From NCBI GenBank assembly GCA_003533975.1, contig DQCL01000280.1, forward strand, positions 1-10,870: DNA of 10,870 nt, given 5' to 3'. A program made the position numbers and the translations under genes. Within the stretch, counting starts at the first letter, position 1. Each line of letters starts with the position of its first letter. The notes beneath the pieces are model-generated. The model had not been told where the DNA came from, searched no databases, and saw only the letters and a list, made by a program, of their open reading frames with translations. This DNA is from Octadecabacter sp. Lineage in GTDB: Bacteria; Pseudomonadota; Alphaproteobacteria; Rhodobacterales; Rhodobacteraceae. Shown here piece after piece: positions 1 through 6,378 of this stretch.

Positions 1-424
1 CGGCTTCGGCTTTGCGCTCGGCCTTTGCTTTGGCGCGTCGCGCTTTGCGTTGCGCTTTGGCGGCTTTGCGATCTTCTTCGACCTTGGCGCGCGATTCTTT
101 GTCGTGTTCGCCTGTGGCTTGTGGAGCGGTTTCGTCCGCGTCGCTTGGCGCGTCTGACTGGTCTGTCAGGGCCGCAGCGCGCAGCACAATGCCGCTGTCA
201 TCCATGCTGGCGTCGACACGGCGTGAAATTTCACGCTCGGCGATTTTTGCCAACATTTCTGCGTCAGGTGTGGGGGGCTCTGCCCCAAAGTACCGATCAT
301 CAGAGGCCAAACCGCGAAAATATTCCGCAATTGCTTTCATCGTGTTGAAGGAATCATCGAATCCTTCAAGTGTGCATGAAAAAGTGCCGTATGAGACGGT
401 AAGAATTTTACTCGTTCCAACCAT
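1..424 (-). CDS. Conserved hypothetical protein with charged Lys/Ala/Arg tail (partial, 3' end outside window)
   Basis: The frame read leftward from an ATG at 422-424 stays open for 141 codons to the window edge, so the C-terminus is missing. The protein begins [20 protein letters not shown]. Next comes a segment with [11 protein letters not shown] and [20 protein letters not shown], then an acidic linker (residues about 75-110), and from about residue 113 a highly charged helix-prone stretch rich in Lys, Ala, Arg and Glu. I recall this N-terminus as common in Rhodobacterales/Rhizobiales proteins of unknown function, sometimes labelled 'chemotaxis protein CheA' or 'lipoprotein'. Nothing visible supports either label: there is no histidine-kinase motif and no lipobox. 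The sequence before the start (AGAAAGCGAG) is only a moderate ribosome binding site. It is divergent from thiamine diphosphokinase across about 137 bases. The opposite strand is also open here, but that frame has no recognisable motif. Confidence 0.8.
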   Translation of the reverse strand, partial: MVGTSKILTVSYGTFSCTLEGFDDSFNTMKAIAEYFRGLASDDRYFGAEPPTPDAEMLAKIAEREISRRVDASMDDSGIVLRAAALTDQSDAPSDADETAPQATGEHDKESRAKVEEDRKAAKAQRKARRAKAKAERKAEA

Positions 425-561
425 TATTTGCTCGCTTTCTACCCAACCAGTGACACCTCGTTTACCATCAATTGGTTCGCAATCCGGAACAGAACCGCGT
501 TAAAGTGGGTATTATTTCGTGACCGTTTTAAGGCATGTTTCCAAAACTGGGGTTAATCAAC

Positions 562-1248
562 GTGAATTCGCCGATTGTTTCAAGTTCGTGTCCAATCACC
601 CTGATTGGAGGGGTGAACCCTGCGCCAGGAACTCTTTCAGAGGCGTTAAGTATAGCACCTAATGTTGTCGCTGCCGATGGTGGTGCGGATCATGCTTTAG
701 CGGCAGGGCTGACGCCTGAAGCTGTGGTTGGCGACATGGATTCTATTTCTGAGGCCGCACGGGCGGCATTTAAGGGCGTGTTGCACCCGATTGCGGAGCA
801 AAACAGTACCGACTTTGACAAGGCTTTGCGCCATACTGATGCGCCATTGGTGTTGGGGGTGGGGTTTAGCGGCGCGCGGTTGGATCATGAGCTTGGGGCG
901 ATGACGGTGTTGGTGCGCCACCCTGAAAGGCGCTGCATTTTGATCGGCGAAGAAACGATTGTTCTGCTTTGCCCGCCGCAGATCACGCTAGATTTGCCAA
1001 TGGGAAGTGCGGTGTCGTTGTTCCCGATGGCTGAGGTGGGGTGTGAAAGCGATGGGTTGCGCTGGCCGACGGGCGGACTTCGGTTTTCACCGGACGCGCA
1101 GATCGGAACATTAAACAAGGTCGATGGTGTGGTGGCTTTGCGCCCCGACGCTGCAAAGATGTTGTTGATCCTGCCGCGTGCGGCCCTTGGCGTTACTGTG
1201 CAGGCGCTGCTTAAGAATGGCGAGAAATGGCCCGTTCGCGCAGAATAA
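562..1248 (+). CDS. Thiamine diphosphokinase (thiamine pyrophosphokinase)
   Basis: This cytoplasmic enzyme transfers pyrophosphate from ATP to thiamine, giving thiamine diphosphate, the cofactor of transketolase and 2-oxoacid dehydrogenases. Family motifs, numbered from the GTG start, are DGGADHAL (39-46), GDMDS (57-61), QNSTDFDKAL (80-89, acidic metal/ATP site) and GFSGARLDH (101-109). The length of 228 residues is normal. I chose GTG at 562 over an in-frame ATG at 535 for two reasons. The family usually begins only about ten residues before the first strand (here ITLIGG). GTG 562 also has a GGGG Shine-Dalgarno-like run nine bases upstream, whereas the AAGG before 535 sits only one base from that ATG. 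The ATG start would give 237 residues. The 3' end overlaps the convergent EamA gene by 38 bases. The family call is strong. I leave the symbol blank because thiN, tnr3 and tpk are used for different relatives. Confidence 0.93.
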   Translation: MNSPIVSSSCPITLIGGVNPAPGTLSEALSIAPNVVAADGGADHALAAGLTPEAVVGDMDSISEAARAAFKGVLHPIAEQNSTDFDKALRHTDAPLVLGVGFSGARLDHELGAMTVLVRHPERRCILIGEETIVLLCPPQITLDLPMGSAVSLFPMAEVGCESDGLRWPTGGLRFSPDAQIGTLNKVDGVVALRPDAAKMLLILPRAALGVTVQALLKNGEKWPVRAE

Positions 1249-2098
1249 TATAGAGCCCTGCTAGAACCGTGATGCAAATACCGAGGGCTGCCAGACCGTT
1301 GGGAAGGTCTTTAAATATTAAGTAGCCGATCACGGTGCCAATTGGAATTTCCAGATATTGCATCGGGGCAAGGGTGGCAGACGGTGCAAAGCGCAGGGAC
1401 CATGTCATTAGCAAGTGGGCGAGTGTTCCAAGCCCACCGAGAACAAGAAGCAGCCACCATGTGTTGCCGACTATTGGATGGGTCGCAAGCAGTGTGGTGT
1501 TTGGAAACATCAACAAAGCTGCGCCAACAACGGGAACAGCCATCACACCAGACAGGGCTTGTAGGCCGATAGGGTCCACGTCTTTTGCGATTTTGCGGGT
1601 TACCAACATAAACAGCGCAAATACGACAGCGACACCAAGGGGCAGCAGTGCGGGCAGGCCGACCTCGACGAAGTTGGGTTGCACAACAAGCAATGTACCG
1701 ATGAACCCCACACCGCAGGCAGCGAACCGGTGCGGGCCAACATACTCGTTGAGATAAACTTTACCCAAGAGCAACATGATAAACGGCATTACAAAGGCAA
1801 TCGCGATGGCATCTGCCAGTTCAAGGTACTGCAAGGATGAGAACATCAGCGTGATGCCGGCAATGTGCAATGCAGTGCGCAACGCCGTGAGGCGCAACAG
1901 GCGCGCGCCAGAGGGTAGCGGGTATTTTAAAAGCCAAACCAAAGGCAACAGCAGTGCGGCTTGGATCAAAAAGCGCACAAACACGAGGAACCCGACCGAC
2001 ATATCGTCCCCCAGCACCTTCGCCATGGCGTCCCCCAAAGGGGCCAGCACGCAAAAGCCAAGCATCAGGAGGATACCTAAGAACGGACGGTCAGTCAT
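1211..2098 (-). CDS. EamA/DMT-family transporter, paralog 1
   Basis: This is a polytopic inner-membrane protein of 295 residues, the standard size for a ten-helix drug/metabolite transporter made of two EamA repeats (roughly residues 8-135 and 148-285). Hydrophobic helices run through its whole length. Typical features are LGILLMLGFCVLAPLGDAMAK at the first helix (helix 1), LADAIAIAFVMPFI around helices 3-4, and FAPSATLAPMQYLEIP with GYLIFKDLPN around helices 8-9. Members move amino acids, vitamins, nucleosides or other small metabolites. The substrate cannot be assigned here. The start lies 32 bases after the stop of a second EamA gene with which it shares many of these blocks, so the pair look like an old tandem duplication and are probably cotranscribed. 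No strong Shine-Dalgarno is visible, which suits translation coupled to the upstream gene. Its stop lies inside the 3' end of the convergent thiamine diphosphokinase gene. Confidence 0.9.
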   Translation of the reverse strand: MTDRPFLGILLMLGFCVLAPLGDAMAKVLGDDMSVGFLVFVRFLIQAALLLPLVWLLKYPLPSGARLLRLTALRTALHIAGITLMFSSLQYLELADAIAIAFVMPFIMLLLGKVYLNEYVGPHRFAACGVGFIGTLLVVQPNFVEVGLPALLPLGVAVVFALFMLVTRKIAKDVDPIGLQALSGVMAVPVVGAALLMFPNTTLLATHPIVGNTWWLLLVLGGLGTLAHLLMTWSLRFAPSATLAPMQYLEIPIGTVIGYLIFKDLPNGLAALGICITVLAGLYIILRERAISRHS

Positions 2099-2130
2099 GC
2101 AGGCACGCTAAGCGCGGAAAAGTGCGACGT

Positions 2131-3063
2131 CTAGACAGGAGCATGGGGTCGGGTTTTGATCCCGCGGGACGTTACGCGCTCTCTGTGGATCATATAGATG
2201 CCTGCGCCGATGATCAGGACGATGCCGCCAAGCGCCATCGCGTTCGGGAAATCCTGAAATACCAGATACCCCAACACAGCCGCCACCGGAATTTCGAAAT
2301 ACTGCATCGGTGCGAGCGTGGAGGAGGGGGCGAACGTGAGGCCATAGGTCATCATCATGTGGCTGATCGTGGCAAAGAACCCGACACCTAGCAGCCATGT
2401 CCAATAGACCCCAGTTGGCCAGACTGGATCAAGCATTTCACTTCCGGATCCATTTGCAAGCCAAATGACGGGCACACTCATGACTGCCGCAATTGCGCCG
2501 GTGTGAAACTGCATCATCACTGGGTGCAGCCGCCCGCGAAGACCGCGTGTAACCAGCACATAGCCAGCAAAGGACACAGCCGTGCCCAACGGAAACAACG
2601 CAACGGCCCCGAAGGTTGCCAAGGAAGGCTGGATCACAAGCATGACGCCAAAGAATCCCACAATCGCAGCCCCGATCCGGCGCATTCCGACATCTTCACC
2701 AAAGGCGTATTTGCCGACCAGCATAACGATGAAAGGCTCGATAAATACGATCGCCAAGGCATCCGCCAAAGGCATGATGCGAATTGCCGCAATAAAAAAG
2801 AACGTTGAAAGAAGTAAAAGCAAGGCGCGCAGGGATAGCAGACCAAGCCGCCCGTTCATTCCAAACGACAATCCCATCATCAGGCAAACGGGCAGCATAA
2901 GGCCAAGTTGCACCAAGAACCGCGCGGCAGTGATCTGCCCCACTGGAATGGTGATAGACGCAAGTTTCGCCGCGACATCAAGCAGTGGCGCGGTCAGGCA
3001 AAACCCAAGCATCAGCATAACGCCAAGCATGATCCGGTCTGGGGTGTCAGTGTTGTGTGTCAT
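2131..3063 (-). CDS. EamA/DMT-family transporter, paralog 2
   Basis: A 310-residue membrane protein with the ten-helix, two-repeat EamA layout. It shares distinctive blocks with the next gene: LGVMLMLGFCLTAPLLDVAAK in helix 1 (LMLGFC..APL.D..AK in both), LADALAIVFIEPFIVMLVGK, FAPSSTLAPMQYFEIP with GYLVFQDFPN, and a C-terminal AGIYMIHRERVTSR matching AGLYIILRERAISR. It differs in having a slightly longer N-terminus and a charged tail of about 14 residues. The ATG at 3061-3063 has only a weak binding site. It lies 99 bases downstream of the sdaA stop on the same strand, so readthrough from sdaA is possible but not shown. The substrate is unknown. The family includes cysteine, threonine/homoserine and riboflavin transporters, and the neighbouring serine dehydratase makes an amino-acid role worth considering, though that is inference only. 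Confidence 0.9.
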   Translation of the reverse strand: MTHNTDTPDRIMLGVMLMLGFCLTAPLLDVAAKLASITIPVGQITAARFLVQLGLMLPVCLMMGLSFGMNGRLGLLSLRALLLLLSTFFFIAAIRIMPLADALAIVFIEPFIVMLVGKYAFGEDVGMRRIGAAIVGFFGVMLVIQPSLATFGAVALFPLGTAVSFAGYVLVTRGLRGRLHPVMMQFHTGAIAAVMSVPVIWLANGSGSEMLDPVWPTGVYWTWLLGVGFFATISHMMMTYGLTFAPSSTLAPMQYFEIPVAAVLGYLVFQDFPNAMALGGIVLIIGAGIYMIHRERVTSRGIKTRPHAPV

Positions 3064-3162
3064 CTTAGGGCTGGCCTAGTTTTGTGTCGCGGGGCCGTCG
3101 CGTCCAAAACCGACACGCCGCGCGTGATTGGTTGTCCTTGGCGCGGTTGTAGCGAAACCACC

Positions 3163-4536
3163 TTAGCAATTCGGTACATTCACAGCCAAACCGCCGAGTG
3201 CGGTTTCCTTGTATTTTTCAGACATATCCGCCCCGGTTTGGCGCATGGTTTCGATTGCGGCGTCCAGCGGAACCAAATGCGTTCCGTCCCCGCGCAGAGC
3301 AAGGGACGCGGCGCTGACGGCCTTGATCGCACCAAGCCCATTGCGTTCAATGCAGGGGACCTGAACCAGCCCGCGCACGGGATCGCACGTCATGCCCAAG
3401 TGATGTTCCAGCGCGATTTCTGCGGCATTTTCGATTTGCTCTGGCGTGCCGCCAAGGACGGCACAAAGGCCCGCGGCGGCCATCGCCGCAGCAGAACCTA
3501 CTTCCGCCTGACATCCGGCTTCCGCACCACTGATAGAAGCGTTGAATTTCACTAAGCCGCCAATCGCAGATGCGGTAAGGAGGAAATCGGGGACCTTGGC
3601 AGCCGACGCGCTGGGCACATGGTCCATATAGTAGCGGATCGTTGCAGGAACCACGCCAGCCGCACCATTGGTCGGGGCTGTCACAACCTGCCCGCCGGCG
3701 GCGTTCTCTTCGTTCACGGCCATCGCATAGGTCGACATCCAGTCATTGATCGTATGCGGCGCCGTGAGGTTCACACCAGCTTCGGCCCGAAGCGCGTCAT
3801 GAATGCCCTTGGCGCGACGTTTAACGTTTAGTCCGCCAGGCAATATACCTTCCGTCACGAGCCCGCGGTCGATGCAATCGTTCATAACTTGCCAGAGGCG
3901 ACCCAACCCTTTGTCGAGATCGGCACCCGAAATGCGGCTTAGCTCATTTTTGCGCTTCATGTCCGCAATGTTCAGCCCGCTTTCGGCGGCCATATCAAGC
4001 ATTTCAACTGCGCTCTTGAAGGGGAACGGCACCGGTGCGCCGTCTTCTTTGTCGACGCCAGCGGCAAGTTCGGCTTCTGTAAGGACGAAGCCCCCCCCGA
4101 TGGAGTAATAGGTGACTTGGGTGACGACATCACCCTGCGCATCGCATCCCATCAAGATCATGCCGTTCGCGTGGCCCGTAAGGGCAGGGCCGTAATCAAA
4201 TTCCAAATGTTCCTTCGGGCGAAACGTAAGAGTGCCGAGCCCATCGGGATGCACGGTTCCGTCTTCCGTGATACGCACCATTTCAACATCCGCTTTGTCA
4301 CGATCGTAATCGTCTGCGCGAAACCCAGCGAGGCCAAGGATGGTCGCACGGTCTGTGGCGTGGCCCACGCCCGTAAATGCGAGCGAGCCATGCAGAGTGG
4401 CTTTGACGCCAGCAACCTTGAACGGCTGCGCGCGCAGGTGGTCTAGGAAGCGCGCGGCGGCAACCATTGGGCCGATGGTGTGGGACGAGGACGGGCCAAT
4501 CCCAACTTTGAACATATCGAAAACGGAGAGAAACAT
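3163..4536 (-). CDS. sdaA: L-serine ammonia-lyase (iron-sulfur L-serine dehydratase, single-chain)
   Basis: A cytoplasmic [4Fe-4S] enzyme that deaminates L-serine to pyruvate and ammonia. The 457 residues match the single-chain bacterial type, with the beta domain first ([20 protein letters not shown] at 1-20) and the catalytic alpha domain after about residue 170 ([20 protein letters not shown]). Three probable cluster ligands are Cys342 ([11 protein letters not shown]), Cys384 (MTCDPVRG) and Cys395 (QVPCIERNG). The spacing and numbering are almost identical to what I recall for the Legionella enzyme. The chain ends NVPNC, so its last residue is cysteine. In the Legionella structure a C-terminal cysteine folds into the active site and acts as an intrinsic competitive inhibitor, so the same autoregulation is likely here. 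AAGG lies about 11 bases before the ATG. The gene sits 92 bases behind the GST-like gene and ahead of two EamA transporters, all on one strand. A run of eight G on the coding strand encodes Gly-Gly-Gly near residue 147. Confidence 0.96.
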   Translation of the reverse strand: MFLSVFDMFKVGIGPSSSHTIGPMVAAARFLDHLRAQPFKVAGVKATLHGSLAFTGVGHATDRATILGLAGFRADDYDRDKADVEMVRITEDGTVHPDGLGTLTFRPKEHLEFDYGPALTGHANGMILMGCDAQGDVVTQVTYYSIGGGFVLTEAELAAGVDKEDGAPVPFPFKSAVEMLDMAAESGLNIADMKRKNELSRISGADLDKGLGRLWQVMNDCIDRGLVTEGILPGGLNVKRRAKGIHDALRAEAGVNLTAPHTINDWMSTYAMAVNEENAAGGQVVTAPTNGAAGVVPATIRYYMDHVPSASAAKVPDFLLTASAIGGLVKFNASISGAEAGCQAEVGSAAAMAAAGLCAVLGGTPEQIENAAEIALEHHLGMTCDPVRGLVQVPCIERNGLGAIKAVSAASLALRGDGTHLVPLDAAIETMRQTGADMSEKYKETALGGLAVNVPNC

Positions 4537-4628
4537 GTGCTGACGCCTTATTGGTTTCCTTGAAGATAGTTCGACGTGCCCAGGTCTGTCGGTGTGGAAA
4601 ACGACACCATACCGCGCGTTTGCGAGGG

Positions 4629-5318
4629 CTAGATCGCGGAACCTTCTGGGGGATGTGCATAGTTTGGGGCGGTAAACGGCGCATCTCCGAGGCCCTCAGC
4701 GGCGACTGCCGCGGCGGTTGATCGGTACGTTTCATTCGTTTCGGCGATGCGTTGAAGTGTTGGAAAGTCCGCAAGGTTCGGGCGCGACGGGGCGCTTACG
4801 GGGTAAAGCTGCATCCACCGCAACATCGGGCAAAGGTAACAGTCTAGGATACTTGGGGCTTTACCGCCAACATACCCCGCGCCAGCCAGCCCAGTATCAA
4901 GGATCGCAAGCTGATCGCAAAGCCGCGTTCTGGTGTGTTCAGACAGGGCACCTTGGCCATTCTCAGTGGTATACTGATCAGGGTAGAACAGCATACGCAG
5001 AGTAGGATGTAGCGTATTTGACATCCAGATCAGCCACATAACGGCTTGTGCGCGTTGGCTGCTTTGGCTGGGCAGCAGGCTTGGCTTCTGCTCGGCGAGC
5101 CAGAGCAAGATCGCCGCCGTTTCAAACAACGCGCCATCGGGTGTTTCAAGAACAGGGATCAACCCGTTCGGGTTCAACGCGCGGTAGCTTTCGGACTTCT
5201 GAGCAGAGGCCGCGCGATCCACAAGACAGGTTGCGAAGGGAAGGCCCGCAGCCTCAAGCGCGAGGCGAATGCACAGTGAAGCATTGTCTGGGGCGTAGTG
5301 AAGAATAAGATTAGACAT
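4629..5318 (-). CDS. Glutathione S-transferase family protein
   Basis: A probable cytosolic glutathione S-transferase of 229 residues, the normal size. The N-terminal thioredoxin-like domain (about 1-80) begins MSNLILHYAPDNASLCIRLA and holds the glutathione-site landmarks NPNGLIPVLETPDG (the cis-proline turn) and FETAAILLWLAE. The helical C-terminal domain follows and includes YVGGKAPSILDCYLCPML, the usual N-cap/aspartate region. Ser14 sits roughly where GSTs carry their catalytic Ser, Tyr or Cys, but I cannot fix the subclass or the substrate. The frame stays open a further 49 codons upstream to 5465. I reject that longer start because it adds a charged, non-homologous leader before the first beta strand. 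The ribosome binding site at 5318 is weak. The gene is divergent from rpiA and heads the minus-strand run toward sdaA. Confidence 0.88.
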   Translation of the reverse strand: MSNLILHYAPDNASLCIRLALEAAGLPFATCLVDRAASAQKSESYRALNPNGLIPVLETPDGALFETAAILLWLAEQKPSLLPSQSSQRAQAVMWLIWMSNTLHPTLRMLFYPDQYTTENGQGALSEHTRTRLCDQLAILDTGLAGAGYVGGKAPSILDCYLCPMLRWMQLYPVSAPSRPNLADFPTLQRIAETNETYRSTAAAVAAEGLGDAPFTAPNYAHPPEGSAI

Positions 5319-5482
5319 AGGCGTAACATTGCACAGTTTAGTCGCTTGGCCAGTGCCTTCACGACGCAATTTGCAGCGTTTCCGAATAATTAAATCATTG
5401 TGATTAACCATCGGGCCTCGCTCCATGGCGTTTGCGCGCTTATAAGGGCCAAAGTACCGATTCAAACCGCAGGAGCTGACCC
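5319..5482. promoter_or_regulatory. Divergent intergenic region with AT-rich imperfect inverted repeat
   Basis: These 164 bases lie between the GST-like gene (leftward) and rpiA (rightward), so promoters for both directions should be here. An AT-rich island holds TTAAATCA (5390-5397), a three-base spacer, and TGATTAA (5401-5407): seven-base arms TTAATCA/TGATTAA with one extra A, a shape compatible with a dimeric repressor or activator site. A second palindrome, CTTATAAG at 5439-5446, could serve as a -10 element for rpiA. I see no good -35 partner at standard spacing. The arms and palindrome are seen in the sequence, but regulatory function is inferred. Confidence 0.35.
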
Positions 5483-6271
5483 ATGTCGTCCGAATTGTCC
5501 CCCATCGACAAAGCCAAATTCGTCGCAGCGAAACAAGCGAGCGGATATGTCGAAGATGGCATGAAAGTTGGTCTTGGCACTGGGTCCACAGCGGCGTGGC
5601 TGGTGAAGTGCCTTGGTGAACGGGTTGAGAAAGAGGGTTTGAAAATCAAAGGTGTACCGACGTCATCGCGCACAGCTGCATTGGCGCGTGAAGTCGGTAT
5701 CGAGGTGGTTTCACTGGACGAAGCTAAGTGGCTGGACCTGACGATAGATGGTGCCGATGAATGTGATGGCGACCTGAACCTGATCAAAGGCGGCGGCGGC
5801 GCGTTGTTGCAAGAGAAAATCGTGGCGACCGCGTCCGATCAGATGATTGTGATCGCTGATGCATCAAAACAGGTGGAAACCTTGGGTGCGTTTCCACTGC
5901 CGATTGAGGTAATCCCGTTTGGCTGGCAAACCACAAAAACACTGGTTGAGGAAACGCTGATCGGCTTGGATGTCTTGGGTCGCAAAGTGTCCTTGCGGAT
6001 GAATGGCGATGCGCCGTTTTATACGGATGAAGGCAATCACATCCTTGATATGCATTTGAACCGGATCGGGAATGCACGACAGTTGTCGCTTATTATCAAC
6101 CAAATACCGGGTGTTGTTGAAAACGGGTTGTTTATCGACATTTGCGATGTCGTCATTGTTGGTTTTGGTGACGGCCGGGTAGAGGTGCGCGACATTAACG
6201 CAGGATCAATCGAGGAAGACCGGATCGAATTCATCGAAACGGAAAACCTGTTTGCTGACCTGAACGACTAA
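5483..6271 (+). CDS. rpiA: Ribose-5-phosphate isomerase A
   Basis: Interconverts ribose 5-phosphate and ribulose 5-phosphate in the non-oxidative pentose phosphate pathway. It is cytoplasmic. The 262 residues include the phosphate-binding loop GLGTGST (30-36), the active-site DGADE (89-93) and KGGGGALLQEK (102-112). By alignment from memory with E. coli RpiA (Asp81, Asp84, Lys94, Glu103), the catalytic set is Asp89, Asp92, Lys102 and Glu111, all present. The chain is longer than E. coli RpiA (219 residues) but within the alphaproteobacterial range. The start is secure: AGGAG at 5471-5475 lies seven bases before the ATG. It is the first gene of the rightward block and is followed after 107 bases by glutathione reductase, the two enzymes being linked only through NADPH metabolism in general. 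Confidence 0.97.
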   Translation: MSSELSPIDKAKFVAAKQASGYVEDGMKVGLGTGSTAAWLVKCLGERVEKEGLKIKGVPTSSRTAALAREVGIEVVSLDEAKWLDLTIDGADECDGDLNLIKGGGGALLQEKIVATASDQMIVIADASKQVETLGAFPLPIEVIPFGWQTTKTLVEETLIGLDVLGRKVSLRMNGDAPFYTDEGNHILDMHLNRIGNARQLSLIINQIPGVVENGLFIDICDVVIVGFGDGRVEVRDINAGSIEEDRIEFIETENLFADLND

Positions 6272-6296
6272 CGCAGGGCGGTATCCGTTCCTTTTC

Positions 6297-6334
6297 GCAC
6301 ACCCCTGTGACTGGTCATCATCGCGGGGCTGTGC
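6297..6334 (+). other. Hairpin between rpiA and gor (possible weak terminator or processing site)
   Basis: GCACACCCC at 6297-6305 can pair with GGGG plus TGTGC at 6325-6334, with one bulged C at 6329, giving nine base pairs around a 19-base loop. The loop itself holds a short TGA/TCA pairing. Only a three-T run follows, so it is not a convincing intrinsic terminator. It could attenuate readthrough from rpiA into gor or be an mRNA-processing or stability element. It lies about 45 bases before the gor start. Confidence 0.35.
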
Positions 6335-6378
6335 TTTACCCAAATCCCGAACCAAATTGGCGCTAAAGGACAATTGGC

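Noticed and set aside
12..503. 163-codon open frame on the plus strand at the left edge
   Set aside because: It is antisense to the conserved hypothetical, which has a sensible start and a family-like N-terminus. The plus frame is Ala/Ser/Arg-rich with no recognisable motif, as expected of a shadow of charged codons.
3084..3116. GTGTCG...CGACAC inverted repeat between sdaA and the EamA gene
   Set aside because: The arms are six bases with a 21-base loop and no T tract in the transcribed direction. In a GC-rich gap this is easily chance, so I do not call a terminator.
4298..4774. 158-codon minus-strand frame overlapping the start of sdaA and the end of the GST-like gene
   Set aside because: It is out of frame with both real genes and is rich in Arg/Pro without motifs. 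The serine dehydratase N-terminus [20 protein letters not shown] fixes the true frame.
5319..5465. 49-codon N-terminal extension of the GST-like protein
   Set aside because: The thioredoxin-like fold begins directly at MSNLILHYAP. The extension is charged, matches no GST feature, and would cover the divergent promoter region.
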